From positions 2,175,331 to 2,239,330 of the forward strand of contig NZ_KI912577.1 in the NCBI RefSeq assembly GCF_000519085.1: a stretch of 64,000 nucleotides of DNA. Reading direction: 5' to 3'. Made by a program: the position numbers and the translations under genes. Shown here piece after piece: positions 39,247-49,952 of the stretch (within the stretch, counting starts at the first letter, position 1; each line of letters starts with the position of its first letter). The DNA is from Methylobacterium sp. 10 (GTDB lineage: Bacteria; Pseudomonadota; Alphaproteobacteria; Rhizobiales; Beijerinckiaceae). The notes beneath the pieces were generated by a model. That model ran no database searches. It saw only the letters and a list, made by a program, of their open reading frames with translations, and was not told the origin of the DNA.

Positions 39247-40518
39247 CTACGCGGCGCCGGTGGGGGCCGACTCTGCTTTGCCGCTGCGCATCAGCGCCAC
39301 GAACCGCTCGAACAGGTAGTGGCTGTCGCGCGGGCCCGGCGAGGCTTCCGGGTGGTGCTGTACCGAGAAGGCCGGGCGGTCGGTGAGCGTGAGGCCACAA
39401 TTCGAGCCGTCGAACAGCGAAATATGCGTCTCCACCGCCGTCTCGGGCAGGCTGGCCGGATCGACGGCGAAGCCGTGGTTCATCGAGACGATCTCGACCT
39501 TCCCCGTGGTCTTGTCCTTCACCGGGTGGTTCGCCCCATGATGGCCCTGAGCCATCTTCACGGTGCGTCCGCCGAGCGCCAGGCCCATGAGTTGGTGTCC
39601 GAGGCAGATGCCGAAGGTCGGGACCCTTTCGTCCAGAAGCTCGCGAATCACCGGGACTGCGTATTCGCCGGTGGCGGCCGGATCGCCGGGGCCGTTCGAG
39701 AGGAAGACGCCGTCGGGATTCATCGCCATGATCGCGGCGGCGGAGGTGGTGGCAGGCACGACGGTGACGTCGCAGCCGGCCTCGGCGAGCAGGCGCAGGA
39801 TGTTGCGCTTCACCCCGTAATCGATGGCGACGACTTTCAGGCCCTCGCCGGTCCGGCGGCTGCCGTAGCCGCTCTTCACCGCCCAAGTCGTCTGCGACCA
39901 GTCGGAATTTTCGCGGCTCGTGACCGGCGGAACGAGGTCGAGACCCTCCATCGGGGCAAGGGCGGCGGCGCGCGCCTTCAGTGCCTCGCGGTCGAACCGG
40001 CCCTCCGGATCGTTGGCGATGACGGCGTTGGGCATGCCGTGGTCGCGGATAAGAGCGGTGAGCGCCCGCGTGTCGATCCCGGTGATGCCGACGATGCCGC
40101 GCGCCTTCAGCCAGGCGTCGAGATGGCTCGACGAGCGCCAACTCGACGGGTTGGTGACGGCCGAGGCGATGACCGCGCCGCGTACGCCGGAGGCGGGAGC
40201 CGCGTCGAGGCTCTCCAGGTCTTCGTCATTGGTGCCGGTGTTGCCGATATGCGGAAAGGTGAAGGTGACGATCTGGCCGGCATAGGAGGGATCGGTCAGG
40301 ATCTCCTGGTAGCCGGTCATCGCCGTGTTGAAACAGACCTCGCCATCGGCGGACCCGGTCTGGCCGATGCCGAATCCTTCGAGGACGGTGCCGTCGGCCA
40401 GCACGAGGAGTGCCGTCGCGACCGGCTCGGCCCAGGGAGCGGGCGTGGAGGATGAGTGCGCCGGGGCGCCTTCGTCTTGCAGCATCGTCGCGATCTCGCT
40501 TATGTCCGGCCGACCCAT
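39247..40518 (-). CDS. carA: Carbamoyl-phosphate synthase small subunit (glutaminase)
   Basis: The 423-residue protein hydrolyses glutamine and channels ammonia to CarB. The N-terminal CPSase domain contains GEVCFNTAMTGYQEILTDPSYAGQIVTFTFP. The class I amidotransferase domain contains LSNGPGDP, the nucleophile Cys in FGICLGHQLMGLALGG, NHGFAV, and the His-Glu pair in VQHHPEASPGPRDS. An N-terminal extension of about 35 residues precedes the conserved part; the internal ATG at residue 12 is an alternative start. It is divergent from yqeY across a repeat-bearing region. Confidence 0.97.
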   Translation of the reverse strand: MGRPDISEIATMLQDEGAPAHSSSTPAPWAEPVATALLVLADGTVLEGFGIGQTGSADGEVCFNTAMTGYQEILTDPSYAGQIVTFTFPHIGNTGTNDEDLESLDAAPASGVRGAVIASAVTNPSSWRSSSHLDAWLKARGIVGITGIDTRALTALIRDHGMPNAVIANDPEGRFDREALKARAAALAPMEGLDLVPPVTSRENSDWSQTTWAVKSGYGSRRTGEGLKVVAIDYGVKRNILRLLAEAGCDVTVVPATTSAAAIMAMNPDGVFLSNGPGDPAATGEYAVPVIRELLDERVPTFGICLGHQLMGLALGGRTVKMAQGHHGANHPVKDKTTGKVEIVSMNHGFAVDPASLPETAVETHISLFDGSNCGLTLTDRPAFSVQHHPEASPGPRDSHYLFERFVALMRSGKAESAPTGAA

Positions 40519-40685
40519 CGACGCCGGTGCGACGGCGCGTGCGGGTGGCGCTTTGTGCGGCGCTCATAACGAGCGGGCCGTGATGGGGTCAATGTGGCCC
40601 CTGTTCCCGACCGGCTCAACCACCTCGGTCGGCCGATCACAGCAATTCGCAGACCACCCGGGCGCCGAGCCCAGCTATGACATTC

Positions 40686-40753
40686 CGCCAAGGCGACTTT
40701 CCCGCCAAGGCGACTTTCCCGCCAAGACGACTTTCCCGCAAAGACGATTTTCA
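40686..40753 (+). repeat. Four tandem 17-bp repeats just upstream of yqeY
   Basis: The unit CGCCAAGGCGACTTTCC is repeated head-to-tail from 40686, 40703, 40720 and 40737. The first two copies are identical, the third has one change and the fourth a few. The array ends ten bases before the yqeY ATG and runs into its ribosome-binding site (CAGGAGACG), so it lies in the leader or promoter. Confidence 0.9.
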
Positions 40754-40763
40754 GGAGACGACC

Positions 40764-41225
40764 ATGCTGCGCGCGCGCCTTACCACCGAGATGAAGGAGG
40801 CCATGAAGGCCGGAGACAAGGCCAAGCTCGCCACCGTGCGGATGATCCAGGCCGCCTTGAAGGACAAGGACATCGAGGCCCGCGGCCTCGGCAAGGAGCC
40901 GGCCTCCGAGGAGGAGATCCTCGCGCTGCTGCAGAAGATGATCAAGCAGCGCAACGAATCGGCCGGCGTCTACGACCAGGGCGGTCGTCCCGAACTCGCC
41001 GAGACCGAGCGGGCCGAGGCTGCGATCATCGCGGGCTACCTGCCCCAGCAGATGGACGAAGCCGAGACACGCGCCGCCATCGAGGCCGCCGTGGCCGAAA
41101 CCGGTGCGGCCGGCCCGAAGGACATGGGCAAGGTCATCGCCGCCCTGAAGGGCAAGTTCGCCGGCCGGATGGATTTCGGCAAGGCGAGCGGGTTGGTGAA
41201 GGACGTGCTCAACGCCAAGGCCTGA
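40764..41225 (+). CDS. yqeY: GatB/YqeY domain-containing protein
   Basis: The 153-residue, Lys/Glu-rich protein matches the YqeY family: LRARLTTEMKEAMKAGDKAKLATVRMIQAALKDKDI, then EEILALLQKMIKQRNES, AETERAEAAIIAGYLPQQM, and a tail with GPKDMGKVIAALKGKF. The fold is shared with the tRNA-binding tail of GatB and may influence Glu/Gln-tRNA metabolism, though its role is not settled. The ATG at 40764 follows CAGGAGACG. yqeY-dnaG-rpoD next to divergent carA is a familiar alphaproteobacterial order. Confidence 0.93.
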   Translation: MLRARLTTEMKEAMKAGDKAKLATVRMIQAALKDKDIEARGLGKEPASEEEILALLQKMIKQRNESAGVYDQGGRPELAETERAEAAIIAGYLPQQMDEAETRAAIEAAVAETGAAGPKDMGKVIAALKGKFAGRMDFGKASGLVKDVLNAKA

Positions 41226-41381
41226 AGGCAAGGCTTGAAGGCTTGCGCCGATTGGGCAGACGGTGATGAGGCCCATTTGTCACCGTCCGGTCCGAGGTGT
41301 GAGATTCGGATGCGTCGAAGCGTTCGGGACTCCTTAAACGCGGTGGGTTAGACTGCCGGCCTGCAAAGGTCCGGTTCACCC

Positions 41382-43304
41382 GTGCGTTACCCACCCCACA
41401 TCCTCGAAGAAATCAGGGCGCGACTTCCCGCCTCCGACGTGGTCGGGCGGCGCGTGCGGCTGAAGAAGGCGGGTCGCGAGTGGCGCGGCCTGTCGCCGTT
41501 CAATTCGGAGAAGACCCCGTCCTTCTACGTCAACGACCAAAAGCAGTTCTATCACTGCTTCTCGTCGGGCAAACACGGGGATGTCTTCACCTTCCTGATG
41601 GAGACCGAGGGTCTCAGCTTTCCAGAGGCGGTGGAGCGCCTGGCCGGAGAGGCAGGGGTGACCTTGCCCGCGCCCAGCGCCGATACGCGGGAGATGGAGA
41701 CGAAGCGCACCGGCGCTTTCGAGGTGATGGAACTGGCGGCTGCCTACTATGAGGATCAGCTCAAGGGCCGCCTCGGCACCAGCGCCCGCGCCTATCTCGA
41801 CCGGCGCGAACTCGGCCCCGAGATCCGCTCGCGTTTCCGGCTCGGCTACGCCACGTCGGAGCGTTACGGCCTGCGCGACCATCTGGCCGCGAAGGACGTG
41901 GACAAGGCGTTGATGGCCGAACTCGGCCTTCTCGTCAGCGGCGACGACATCGCCGTCCCCTTCGACAAGTTCCGCGACCGGGTGATGTTTCCCATCACCG
42001 ACAGCCGGGGGCGGGTCATCGCCTTCGGTGGCCGCGCGATGCAGGCCGACGCCAAGGCGAAATACATGAATTCGCCGGAGACCCCGCTCTTCCACAAGGG
42101 GCAGGTGCTCTACAACCTGCATGGCGCCCGCAAGGCGGCCCATGATCGCGGGACGATCATCGCCGTGGAGGGCTATGTCGACGTCATCGCCATGACCATG
42201 GCCGGACACCCGAACGCGGTCGCCGGCCTCGGTACGGCGTTGACGGAGGAGCAGCTGGCGCTGCTCTGGCGGCATGCCGATGAGCCGATCCTGTGTTTCG
42301 ACGGCGACGGCGCCGGCCAGCGCGCGGCATTCAAGGCCCTCGACGTGGCCCTGCCGGGGCTGACGCCGGGCAAGTCGCTCCGCTTCGCTCTCCTGCCGGA
42401 AGGGCAGGACCCCGACGACCTTCTCCGCTCGGCGGGCGCCTCAGCCATCGACCGGGTGCTCGACGGAGCCCGCCCCCTCGTTGAGGTGTTGTGGTCGCGC
42501 GCCACCGAATCGACGCCGACGGATACGCCCGAACGCAAGGCCGGCCTCGCCAAGGGCTTGCGCGAGATGGTCGCCTCGATCCGCGACGAGACGGTGCGGC
42601 GGTTCTACAAAGACGAAATCGAGGGGCGCCTCCGGGCTCTCTCTCCCGGAGGGGGCGGCGGTCAGCGGCGGACCGGCTACGAGCCCCGGAGCGGCGGAGG
42701 CTCGACGTTCCAGCGCAAGCCGCGACCGGGAGACCCGCCGCCCTCGCCGCGAATCACCACGAAGTTCAATCCGCTCTTCGCCGGGTCGACGAACTCCGGC
42801 GGGACGGCTATGTTCAGGGATCGCGAGGCGATGATCGTCTCCAGTCTCTTGGCCCACCCGGAATTGTTGGGGATAGAAGCCGAGGATCTGGCGGCGCTGG
42901 AACTCGACGATCCCGATGCGCAGGCGCTGCGTTCCCTCCTGCTGGATCAGGCGGCTGACGCCGATCAGCCCGATGTGGAGGTTCTGGAGAGCCGGTTGCG
43001 GAGGGCGGGGCTCGACGGCGCGGCCATGCGGCTCGCGACCCATGTCCGTCCGGGAGACCGCTGGACACTCGATTCGCATGCGGACCGGATGCGTCTGGAA
43101 GACGCATTGCGTCAGGCCGTGATCTTGCACCGGAAGTCTGGAGCGCTAAATAGCGAACTTCGCGCTGCCGAGAGAGCACTGGCCGAGGAGGGATCCGAGG
43201 CCAACTTTGCTTGGCTATGTGATGTCAAGGAACGTATGGCCGTGATCGCAGGGGCAGAGGCAGACGCCGACGAGCCTGAATCGGACGATACGGCGGCCGC
43301 GTAA
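41382..43304 (+). CDS. dnaG: DNA primase, with a degenerate zinc-binding motif
   Basis: The 640-residue protein makes RNA primers at the replication fork. After an N-terminal CHC2-like domain comes the TOPRIM core (GTIIAVEGYVDVIAMTMAG, LGTALTEEQ, ILCFDGDGAGQRAAFKA) and a C-terminal DnaB-interaction domain. In the N-terminal domain three of four zinc ligands are changed: LSPFNSEKTPSFYV has Ser38 and Asn41 where Cys and His are usual, and YHCFSSGKHGD keeps Cys59 but has Ser62. This suggests a zinc-free domain. The start is a GTG at 41382. rpoD follows after 199 bases. Confidence 0.95.
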   Translation: MRYPPHILEEIRARLPASDVVGRRVRLKKAGREWRGLSPFNSEKTPSFYVNDQKQFYHCFSSGKHGDVFTFLMETEGLSFPEAVERLAGEAGVTLPAPSADTREMETKRTGAFEVMELAAAYYEDQLKGRLGTSARAYLDRRELGPEIRSRFRLGYATSERYGLRDHLAAKDVDKALMAELGLLVSGDDIAVPFDKFRDRVMFPITDSRGRVIAFGGRAMQADAKAKYMNSPETPLFHKGQVLYNLHGARKAAHDRGTIIAVEGYVDVIAMTMAGHPNAVAGLGTALTEEQLALLWRHADEPILCFDGDGAGQRAAFKALDVALPGLTPGKSLRFALLPEGQDPDDLLRSAGASAIDRVLDGARPLVEVLWSRATESTPTDTPERKAGLAKGLREMVASIRDETVRRFYKDEIEGRLRALSPGGGGGQRRTGYEPRSGGGSTFQRKPRPGDPPPSPRITTKFNPLFAGSTNSGGTAMFRDREAMIVSSLLAHPELLGIEAEDLAALELDDPDAQALRSLLLDQAADADQPDVEVLESRLRRAGLDGAAMRLATHVRPGDRWTLDSHADRMRLEDALRQAVILHRKSGALNSELRAAERALAEEGSEANFAWLCDVKERMAVIAGAEADADEPESDDTAAA

Positions 43305-43503
43305 CCGCGACGAACCGGAATTTAAGGTGCCGCTCGCGGCACATGGTTAACAGTCGGTCAAGCGTGGCGCTTGTACACCGGGATATGAGATATCGACGCG
43401 GTCGCCTCGTGCGTGCCGCACATCAACGAGAATGGCGGCGTGGACGACGCGGAGTGAGCCGAACGCTCCCGCTCAACGCGACCAGGGCAACAATAGGCGG
43501 ACC

Positions 43504-45504
<2,001 letters not shown>

Positions 45505-45548
45505 GGGCGGACACGTCTCGTTCTTCGTGACGAGGGACTGTCCGGCGG

Positions 45549-45588
45549 AAACGACAATGGCGCACCGAAGGGTGCGCCATTGTCGTTT
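45549..45588 (+). terminator. rpoD terminator hairpin with 18-bp perfect stem
   Basis: AAACGACAATGGCGCACC (45549-45566) pairs perfectly with GGTGCGCCATTGTCGTTT (45571-45588) around a GAAG tetraloop. The A-rich 5' arm and T-rich 3' arm make it usable on both strands, and a convergent gene ends at 45637. Confidence 0.88.
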
Positions 45589-45636
45589 CAGATCCCATCT
45601 TCACGCCAGGAAAGGCTACTGTCCGTCGCCGATGCC

Positions 45637-46026
45637 TCAGTGGCTTCCCGCTCGCGCTGGATCGAACCCGCGCTTGCGCGAATAGATGCTTTCCGCGTCG
45701 GGCATGACGGCGCCCGCCACGGGGGTCACGCGTCCGGCGACTCGCTGCTTATGTCGAGACCCATCCGTCCTGCACCCCGTGCAAAGAGAGGCGATCGCCC
45801 GTTCGCCGCGGCGGGCGATACGCTCATTGAAGACCGCCTGACGCCGGCTGCTGGCTTCGTTGGAATCCGAAAAGCTCGACGTCGTCGGAACGCCTGCTTC
45901 GTCCCGCGACGCGGGAGGAGCCTGTACGGGCGTGTTGGCGGCGGGAAGCAGGACGGGGCCGGCCTGCGCGGCCCCGGTAAGTGCCATGGCGATCACGAGG
46001 GCGATGGCACGGAGTGCGAAAGGCAT
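45637..46026 (-). CDS. Small predicted exported protein
   Basis: The 129-residue product starts with a clear signal peptide (MPFALRAIALVIAMALTGAAQA, cleavage before GPVLLP). A low-complexity Pro/Ser region and a basic part (RRQAVFNERIARRGERAIASLCTGCRTDGSRHKQR) with one Cys-x2-Cys follow. No family was recognised. The signal peptide is the main reason to consider it real; the ribosome-binding site is weak. It is convergent with rpoD and divergent from the cyclase gene. Confidence 0.55.
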   Translation of the reverse strand: MPFALRAIALVIAMALTGAAQAGPVLLPAANTPVQAPPASRDEAGVPTTSSFSDSNEASSRRQAVFNERIARRGERAIASLCTGCRTDGSRHKQRVAGRVTPVAGAVMPDAESIYSRKRGFDPARAGSH

Positions 46027-46096
46027 GGGTGGTTCCGGTGGCAGCCGTAGAATCTCGGCATCAGGTTTAGCCGAAAATATTCATTTTCATCTTATC

Positions 46097-47440
46097 ATGG
46101 CACCAATGGGACGGTATTCACTGCCGGACTTCGTCACGAACGGAGCGGTACCCGTTGCCTCCCAGCCCCCTCCGACCCACTTTGGCAACATGCTCGATTT
46201 TGGCCCGCCTCATCCCTCGCCGACTGCCGAAGCGGATGGGTCTGAGGCGAACGACGTGCCGTTCGGGTCCCTGCAGAAATGTGTCGCCCTGAGGGACTGG
46301 TTGCTGAGTGAAGGGGCACGCCTGCCGCAGGCGGACGATCTTCTGGCGGGGATGTCCGAACGGCTGATCGCCCTCGGCGTTCCGGTCGACCGGGCGTCCA
46401 CCGCCATCGACACGCTCCATTCCGAGTATTCCGGGGTCGGTCGATTCTGGACACCGGAGAGCGGATCGACCGTACGCCTGTTTCCGCATGGGGAAGCGTC
46501 CGACAAGGCCTACCATGAAAGCCCGTTTTTCACCGTCCATGAGACCGGCGAATGGCTGATGGTCGACCTGAACGATTCGGATGATCTCCAATACTCAATC
46601 ATCGGCGATCTGAAGGCCGGGGGCTACACGCATTACATCGTGGCCCCGCTCTTCTTCACCAACGGCTCGCGGAACGGCATCACCTTCGCGACCCGTTCCC
46701 CGGACGGATTCCGCGATGAGGACATCGCCATACTCCGGTTCGTCATGCCGACCCTGGCGGCGGTGATGGAGATGCGGATCGTCAATAAGACACTGGATCA
46801 GGTCCTGCGCATCTATGTGGGCGACGAGCCTCATCGGGCGATCCTGTCCGGCGATATCCGGCGCGGTCAAGTCAAGCGCATCCGCTCGGCCATCCTGTTC
46901 GCCGATATGCGCGACTACACCCAGATTTCCGCGAACATGACGCCGGAGGAGGCGGTCGACCTCCTCAACATCTTCTTCGATTGCCTGGTGCCGGCAGTGG
47001 AGCGAGAGGGCGGCGAGGTGTTGAAATATCTCGGCGACGGGTTGCTGGCGATCTTCCGCGAGCGTGGCGACGACCTTGGCGGAGCGGCCAAGGGTGCCCT
47101 CATTGCTGCCCGCTCCGCCCTTTCCGCCCTCGACGAGGCGAATTCCATCGGCCGTTTCGCGCAGCCCGTCGTCGCCGGCATCGCGCTCCACCACGGGGAG
47201 GCGGCCTACGGCAATGTCGGGTCCGGCGCGCGCCTCGACTTCACCGTCATCGGCCGCGACGTCAACTTGGCGAGCCGGCTCGCGCGCCTGAACAAGGTTC
47301 TCGGCGAACCGCTCCTCATGTCGAAGCCCTTCGTCGATTTCCTGTGGGACGAGTCGGAATCCCTCGGCGAGCACGATCTCGACGGGTTCGCCGAACCCCT
47401 TGGCGTCTACCGGCCGGGCCGAACACCGGCGGCACTCTGA
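46097..47440 (+). CDS. Class III adenylate/guanylate cyclase domain protein
   Basis: The C-terminal part of this roughly 447-residue protein is a class III cyclase domain. AILFADMRDYTQISANMTPEEAV holds the first metal Asp, GGEVLKYLGDGLLAIF has the purine-selecting Lys and the second metal Asp, and LDFTVIGRDVNLASRLARL has the Thr and transition-state Asn/Arg. Lys plus Thr points to ATP as substrate. The N-terminal half (GYTHYIVAPLFFTNGSRNGITFATRSPDGF) looks like a GAF-type sensory region without transmembrane helices, so the protein is probably cytoplasmic. The start is uncertain: ATG 46097 or 46106 lack a good ribosome site. Confidence 0.85.
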   Translation: MAPMGRYSLPDFVTNGAVPVASQPPPTHFGNMLDFGPPHPSPTAEADGSEANDVPFGSLQKCVALRDWLLSEGARLPQADDLLAGMSERLIALGVPVDRASTAIDTLHSEYSGVGRFWTPESGSTVRLFPHGEASDKAYHESPFFTVHETGEWLMVDLNDSDDLQYSIIGDLKAGGYTHYIVAPLFFTNGSRNGITFATRSPDGFRDEDIAILRFVMPTLAAVMEMRIVNKTLDQVLRIYVGDEPHRAILSGDIRRGQVKRIRSAILFADMRDYTQISANMTPEEAVDLLNIFFDCLVPAVEREGGEVLKYLGDGLLAIFRERGDDLGGAAKGALIAARSALSALDEANSIGRFAQPVVAGIALHHGEAAYGNVGSGARLDFTVIGRDVNLASRLARLNKVLGEPLLMSKPFVDFLWDESESLGEHDLDGFAEPLGVYRPGRTPAAL

Positions 47441-47507
47441 TACCGGCCAGCGTATCAAACGGCGTTCCTGGGGATTGACCGGAGCCCGGTCCTTGCCCAC
47501 ATCAGTG

Positions 47508-47622
47508 ATGTTCCAGGGAGATCCCCGTCAAGGGGCTGAGAAACCGATGAGCGTGGACCCTGGGTTCGCGCGGCGCGGAAATCCTTCGAACCTGAACCGG
47601 CTCATACCGGCGTAGGGATTGG
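47508..47622 (+). promoter_or_regulatory. TPP riboswitch (thi box)
   Basis: The conserved thi-box features are present in order: AAGGGGCTGAGAAACC (47530-47545), then a variable arm, then the 3' half TTCGAACCTGAACCGG...CATACCGGCGTAGGGA (47585-47618). It lies directly upstream of thiO. Thiamine pyrophosphate binding would lower expression of the thiOSGE genes, in Proteobacteria usually by hiding the ribosome-binding site. Confidence 0.95.
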
Positions 47623-47711
47623 ACCGTGGGTTTCTCCAGATAGAAACCCGGCACGCTTCGGATCAGAAGCTGAAGGACACCAATCTCTGCGGATCATCGC
47701 GGAGGTTCCTT

Positions 47712-48932
47712 TTGGACGTCTCAGCCACCCCGAATACCCTGTCGCGCCGGTCCACCGGTCTCGTCATCGACGGCAACGCTCTGCCCGCGCGGAGTGACGT
47801 CGTGATCGTAGGCGCCGGGTTGATCGGCCTTTCCGCGGCTTGGCGCCTCGCTCAGACGGGGCTCACCGTCACGGTGATCGAACGCGACACCGTGGGCGCC
47901 GGGGCGAGCCTAGCGGCCACGGGGATGCTCGCGCCCGCAGCGGAACACGAACCGGGCTCCGATCCGCTCCTTCCCCTGGCCCTCGAAAGTCTGTCGCGCT
48001 GGCCGGGCTTTCGCGACGAACTCCAGGCCGCCTCCGGTATCGGCATCGACTATCGGGAGGAGGGGACCCTCGTCCTGGCCATCGGTCGCGACGAGGTGGA
48101 CCGCCTGCGCTTTCGGCACGATCTCCAGGTCCGGTCAGGGCTCACGGTGCGCTGGCTGTCTGGGATGGAGGTCCGTACCCGCGAGCCGGCCCTTCGCCCC
48201 TCGGTCACCGCCGGCCTGTTCTGCGAGGAGGACCATCAGGTCGATCCGCCCCTCGTCATGGCGGCCCTCACGCGTGCGGCCCAAGCGGTCGGGGTGATCA
48301 TCGTCGAGCGATGTCCGGTCGAAGCGCTAGATTGGCAGGGCGGCCGCGTCAGGGGCGTCGCGACGTCGCTCGGACCCGTCTCGGCCGAGACCGTGCTTCT
48401 CGCGGCGGGCGCCTGGAGCGGGCAGGCCGGGCTCCTGCCGGACGAACTCGCCTTGCCGGTTCGACCGATCCGCGGTCAATCGCTGGCTCTGAAGACCACT
48501 GCCCGGACAGGCAACCTCTCGCACATGGTGTGGACCGAGCAGGTCCACATGGCCCCGAAGGCCGATGGCCATCTCATCGTCGGGGCCACGGTGGAGGATT
48601 GCGGCTTCGTTCCGGGCGTCACCGCCGGCGGTCTCTACGCCCTCTTGGAAGGGGCACGGCGCGTCCTGCCCGGAATCGAGGAAATGGAGGTCGAGGCGGT
48701 CTGGAGTGGTTTCCGGCCGACTTCCGACGACGATGCGCCGATCATCGACATTCTGGCACCTGGTCTCGTGGCGGCCACCGGCCATCACCGCAACGGATAC
48801 CTCCTGGCTCCCGCCACGGCCGATGCCGTCTGCGCCCTCCTCACCACCGGCGCGCTGCCCGATTTCGCGCGCGGCTTCGGCCTCGCCCGGTTCCAGCGGC
48901 CCGCACGGGCCGAGAGGAGGGCCTTCGCATGA
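47712..48932 (+). CDS. thiO: Glycine oxidase ThiO
   Basis: The 406-residue FAD protein oxidises glycine to the imine (dehydroglycine) used for the thiazole ring of thiamine. FAD binding is seen in VVIVGAGLIGLSAAWRLAQ, ERDTVGAGASLAATGMLAPA follows, and the C-terminal VWSGFRPTSDDDAPIID and ATGHHRNGYLLAP are D-amino-acid-oxidase-family motifs. A TTG at 47712 with GGAGG six bases upstream is the likely start, since the frame beyond it runs back into the riboswitch. It overlaps thiS by four bases. Confidence 0.92.
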   Translation: MDVSATPNTLSRRSTGLVIDGNALPARSDVVIVGAGLIGLSAAWRLAQTGLTVTVIERDTVGAGASLAATGMLAPAAEHEPGSDPLLPLALESLSRWPGFRDELQAASGIGIDYREEGTLVLAIGRDEVDRLRFRHDLQVRSGLTVRWLSGMEVRTREPALRPSVTAGLFCEEDHQVDPPLVMAALTRAAQAVGVIIVERCPVEALDWQGGRVRGVATSLGPVSAETVLLAAGAWSGQAGLLPDELALPVRPIRGQSLALKTTARTGNLSHMVWTEQVHMAPKADGHLIVGATVEDCGFVPGVTAGGLYALLEGARRVLPGIEEMEVEAVWSGFRPTSDDDAPIIDILAPGLVAATGHHRNGYLLAPATADAVCALLTTGALPDFARGFGLARFQRPARAERRAFA

Positions 48933-49141
48933 AGCTCACCATCAACGGGCACCCGCGCGAGGTGGAGGCCGAGGACCTGTCGGCCCTCTTCCGCTTCGAG
49001 GCGGAAGAGGCGGGGATCGAGAGCCCGCAGGGTATCGCCATCGCGTTGAACGGCACCGTCATCCGTCGTTGCGACTGGGAGACGACCCCGGTCGCCGAGG
49101 GCGACAAGGTCGAGATCGTGCGCGCCATGCAGGGCGGATAG
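48929..49141 (+). CDS. thiS: Sulfur carrier protein ThiS
   Basis: The 70-residue ubiquitin-like protein ends in MQGG, the Gly-Gly tail that is thiocarboxylated to deliver sulfur to the thiazole synthase. The start [14 protein letters not shown] and the segment [10 protein letters not shown] are typical of the family. The ATG overlaps the thiO stop (ATGA) and a GAGAGGAG site lies upstream. The activating enzyme ThiF is not in the window. Confidence 0.96.
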   Translation: MKLTINGHPREVEAEDLSALFRFEAEEAGIESPQGIAIALNGTVIRRCDWETTPVAEGDKVEIVRAMQGG

Positions 49142-49157
49142 TCGAGGGATCGGGATC

Positions 49158-49952
49158 ATGAACGAACACACGATCGAAGCCGCTGCCGACGATGCCCTGG
49201 TCATCGCCGGCGTGAGCTTGGGCTCGCGCCTCTTCATCGGCACGGCGGGATATCCCACGCAAAGCATCATGACCGACGCGGTGGAGGCCTCCGGCGCGGA
49301 GATCGTCACCGCCTCGATCCGCCGCGTCTCCCTCCAGGGCCATGGTTCGGATACGGTGCGCCGCCTGAAGGGCTATCGATTCCTGCCCAACACCGCCGGC
49401 TGCGAGACCGCCCGCGACGCGATCATGACGGCCGAGCTCGCCCGTGAGGCCCTCGACACCAACTGGATCAAGGTCGAGGTCATCGGCGACCGCGAAACGC
49501 TCTATCCCGACGTGGCCGAGCTGCTGGAAGCCTGCCGCCACCTCGTCGATGACGGGTTCGTGGTGCTGCCCTATTGCAACGACGACCCTGTCGTGTGTCA
49601 GCGGCTCGCCGATATCGGCTGCGCGGCGGTGATGCCGATGGGGTCGCTCATCGGCTCGGGGATGGGGGTCGCCAACCCAGCCAATCTCGAACTGATCTGC
49701 CGTCGGGCCAGCGTGCCGGTCATCGTGGATGCGGGGATCGGTACCGCCTCCGATGCCGTCGTGGCCATGGAACTCGGGGCCGCCGGTTGCCTCCTCAACA
49801 CCGCCGTCGCCAAGGCCGACGATCCCGTCCGCATGGCCCGCGCCATGCGCCACGCCGTCGAAGCCGGCCGGCTCGCCCATCTCGCCGGCCGTATTCCCAA
49901 GCGGGGACGCGCCGAACCATCGAGCCCGCAGCTCGGGCTGGTCGGTTCGTGA
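49158..49952 (+). CDS. thiG: Thiazole synthase
   Basis: The 264-residue TIM-barrel enzyme condenses deoxyxylulose phosphate, dehydroglycine and ThiS-thiocarboxylate to the thiazole phosphate. The Schiff-base Lys105 is in [51 protein letters not shown] and [19 protein letters not shown] are family motifs with the phosphate site at the end. It starts 16 bases after thiS. Confidence 0.97.
   Translation: MNEHTIEAAADDALVIAGVSLGSRLFIGTAGYPTQSIMTDAVEASGAEIVTASIRRVSLQGHGSDTVRRLKGYRFLPNTAGCETARDAIMTAELAREALDTNWIKVEVIGDRETLYPDVAELLEACRHLVDDGFVVLPYCNDDPVVCQRLADIGCAAVMPMGSLIGSGMGVANPANLELICRRASVPVIVDAGIGTASDAVVAMELGAAGCLLNTAVAKADDPVRMARAMRHAVEAGRLAHLAGRIPKRGRAEPSSPQLGLVGS

Noticed and set aside
43359..43373. 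CAAGCG-TGG-CGCTTG inverted repeat upstream of rpoD
   Set aside because: The arms are short and no regulator or conserved site could be connected with it.
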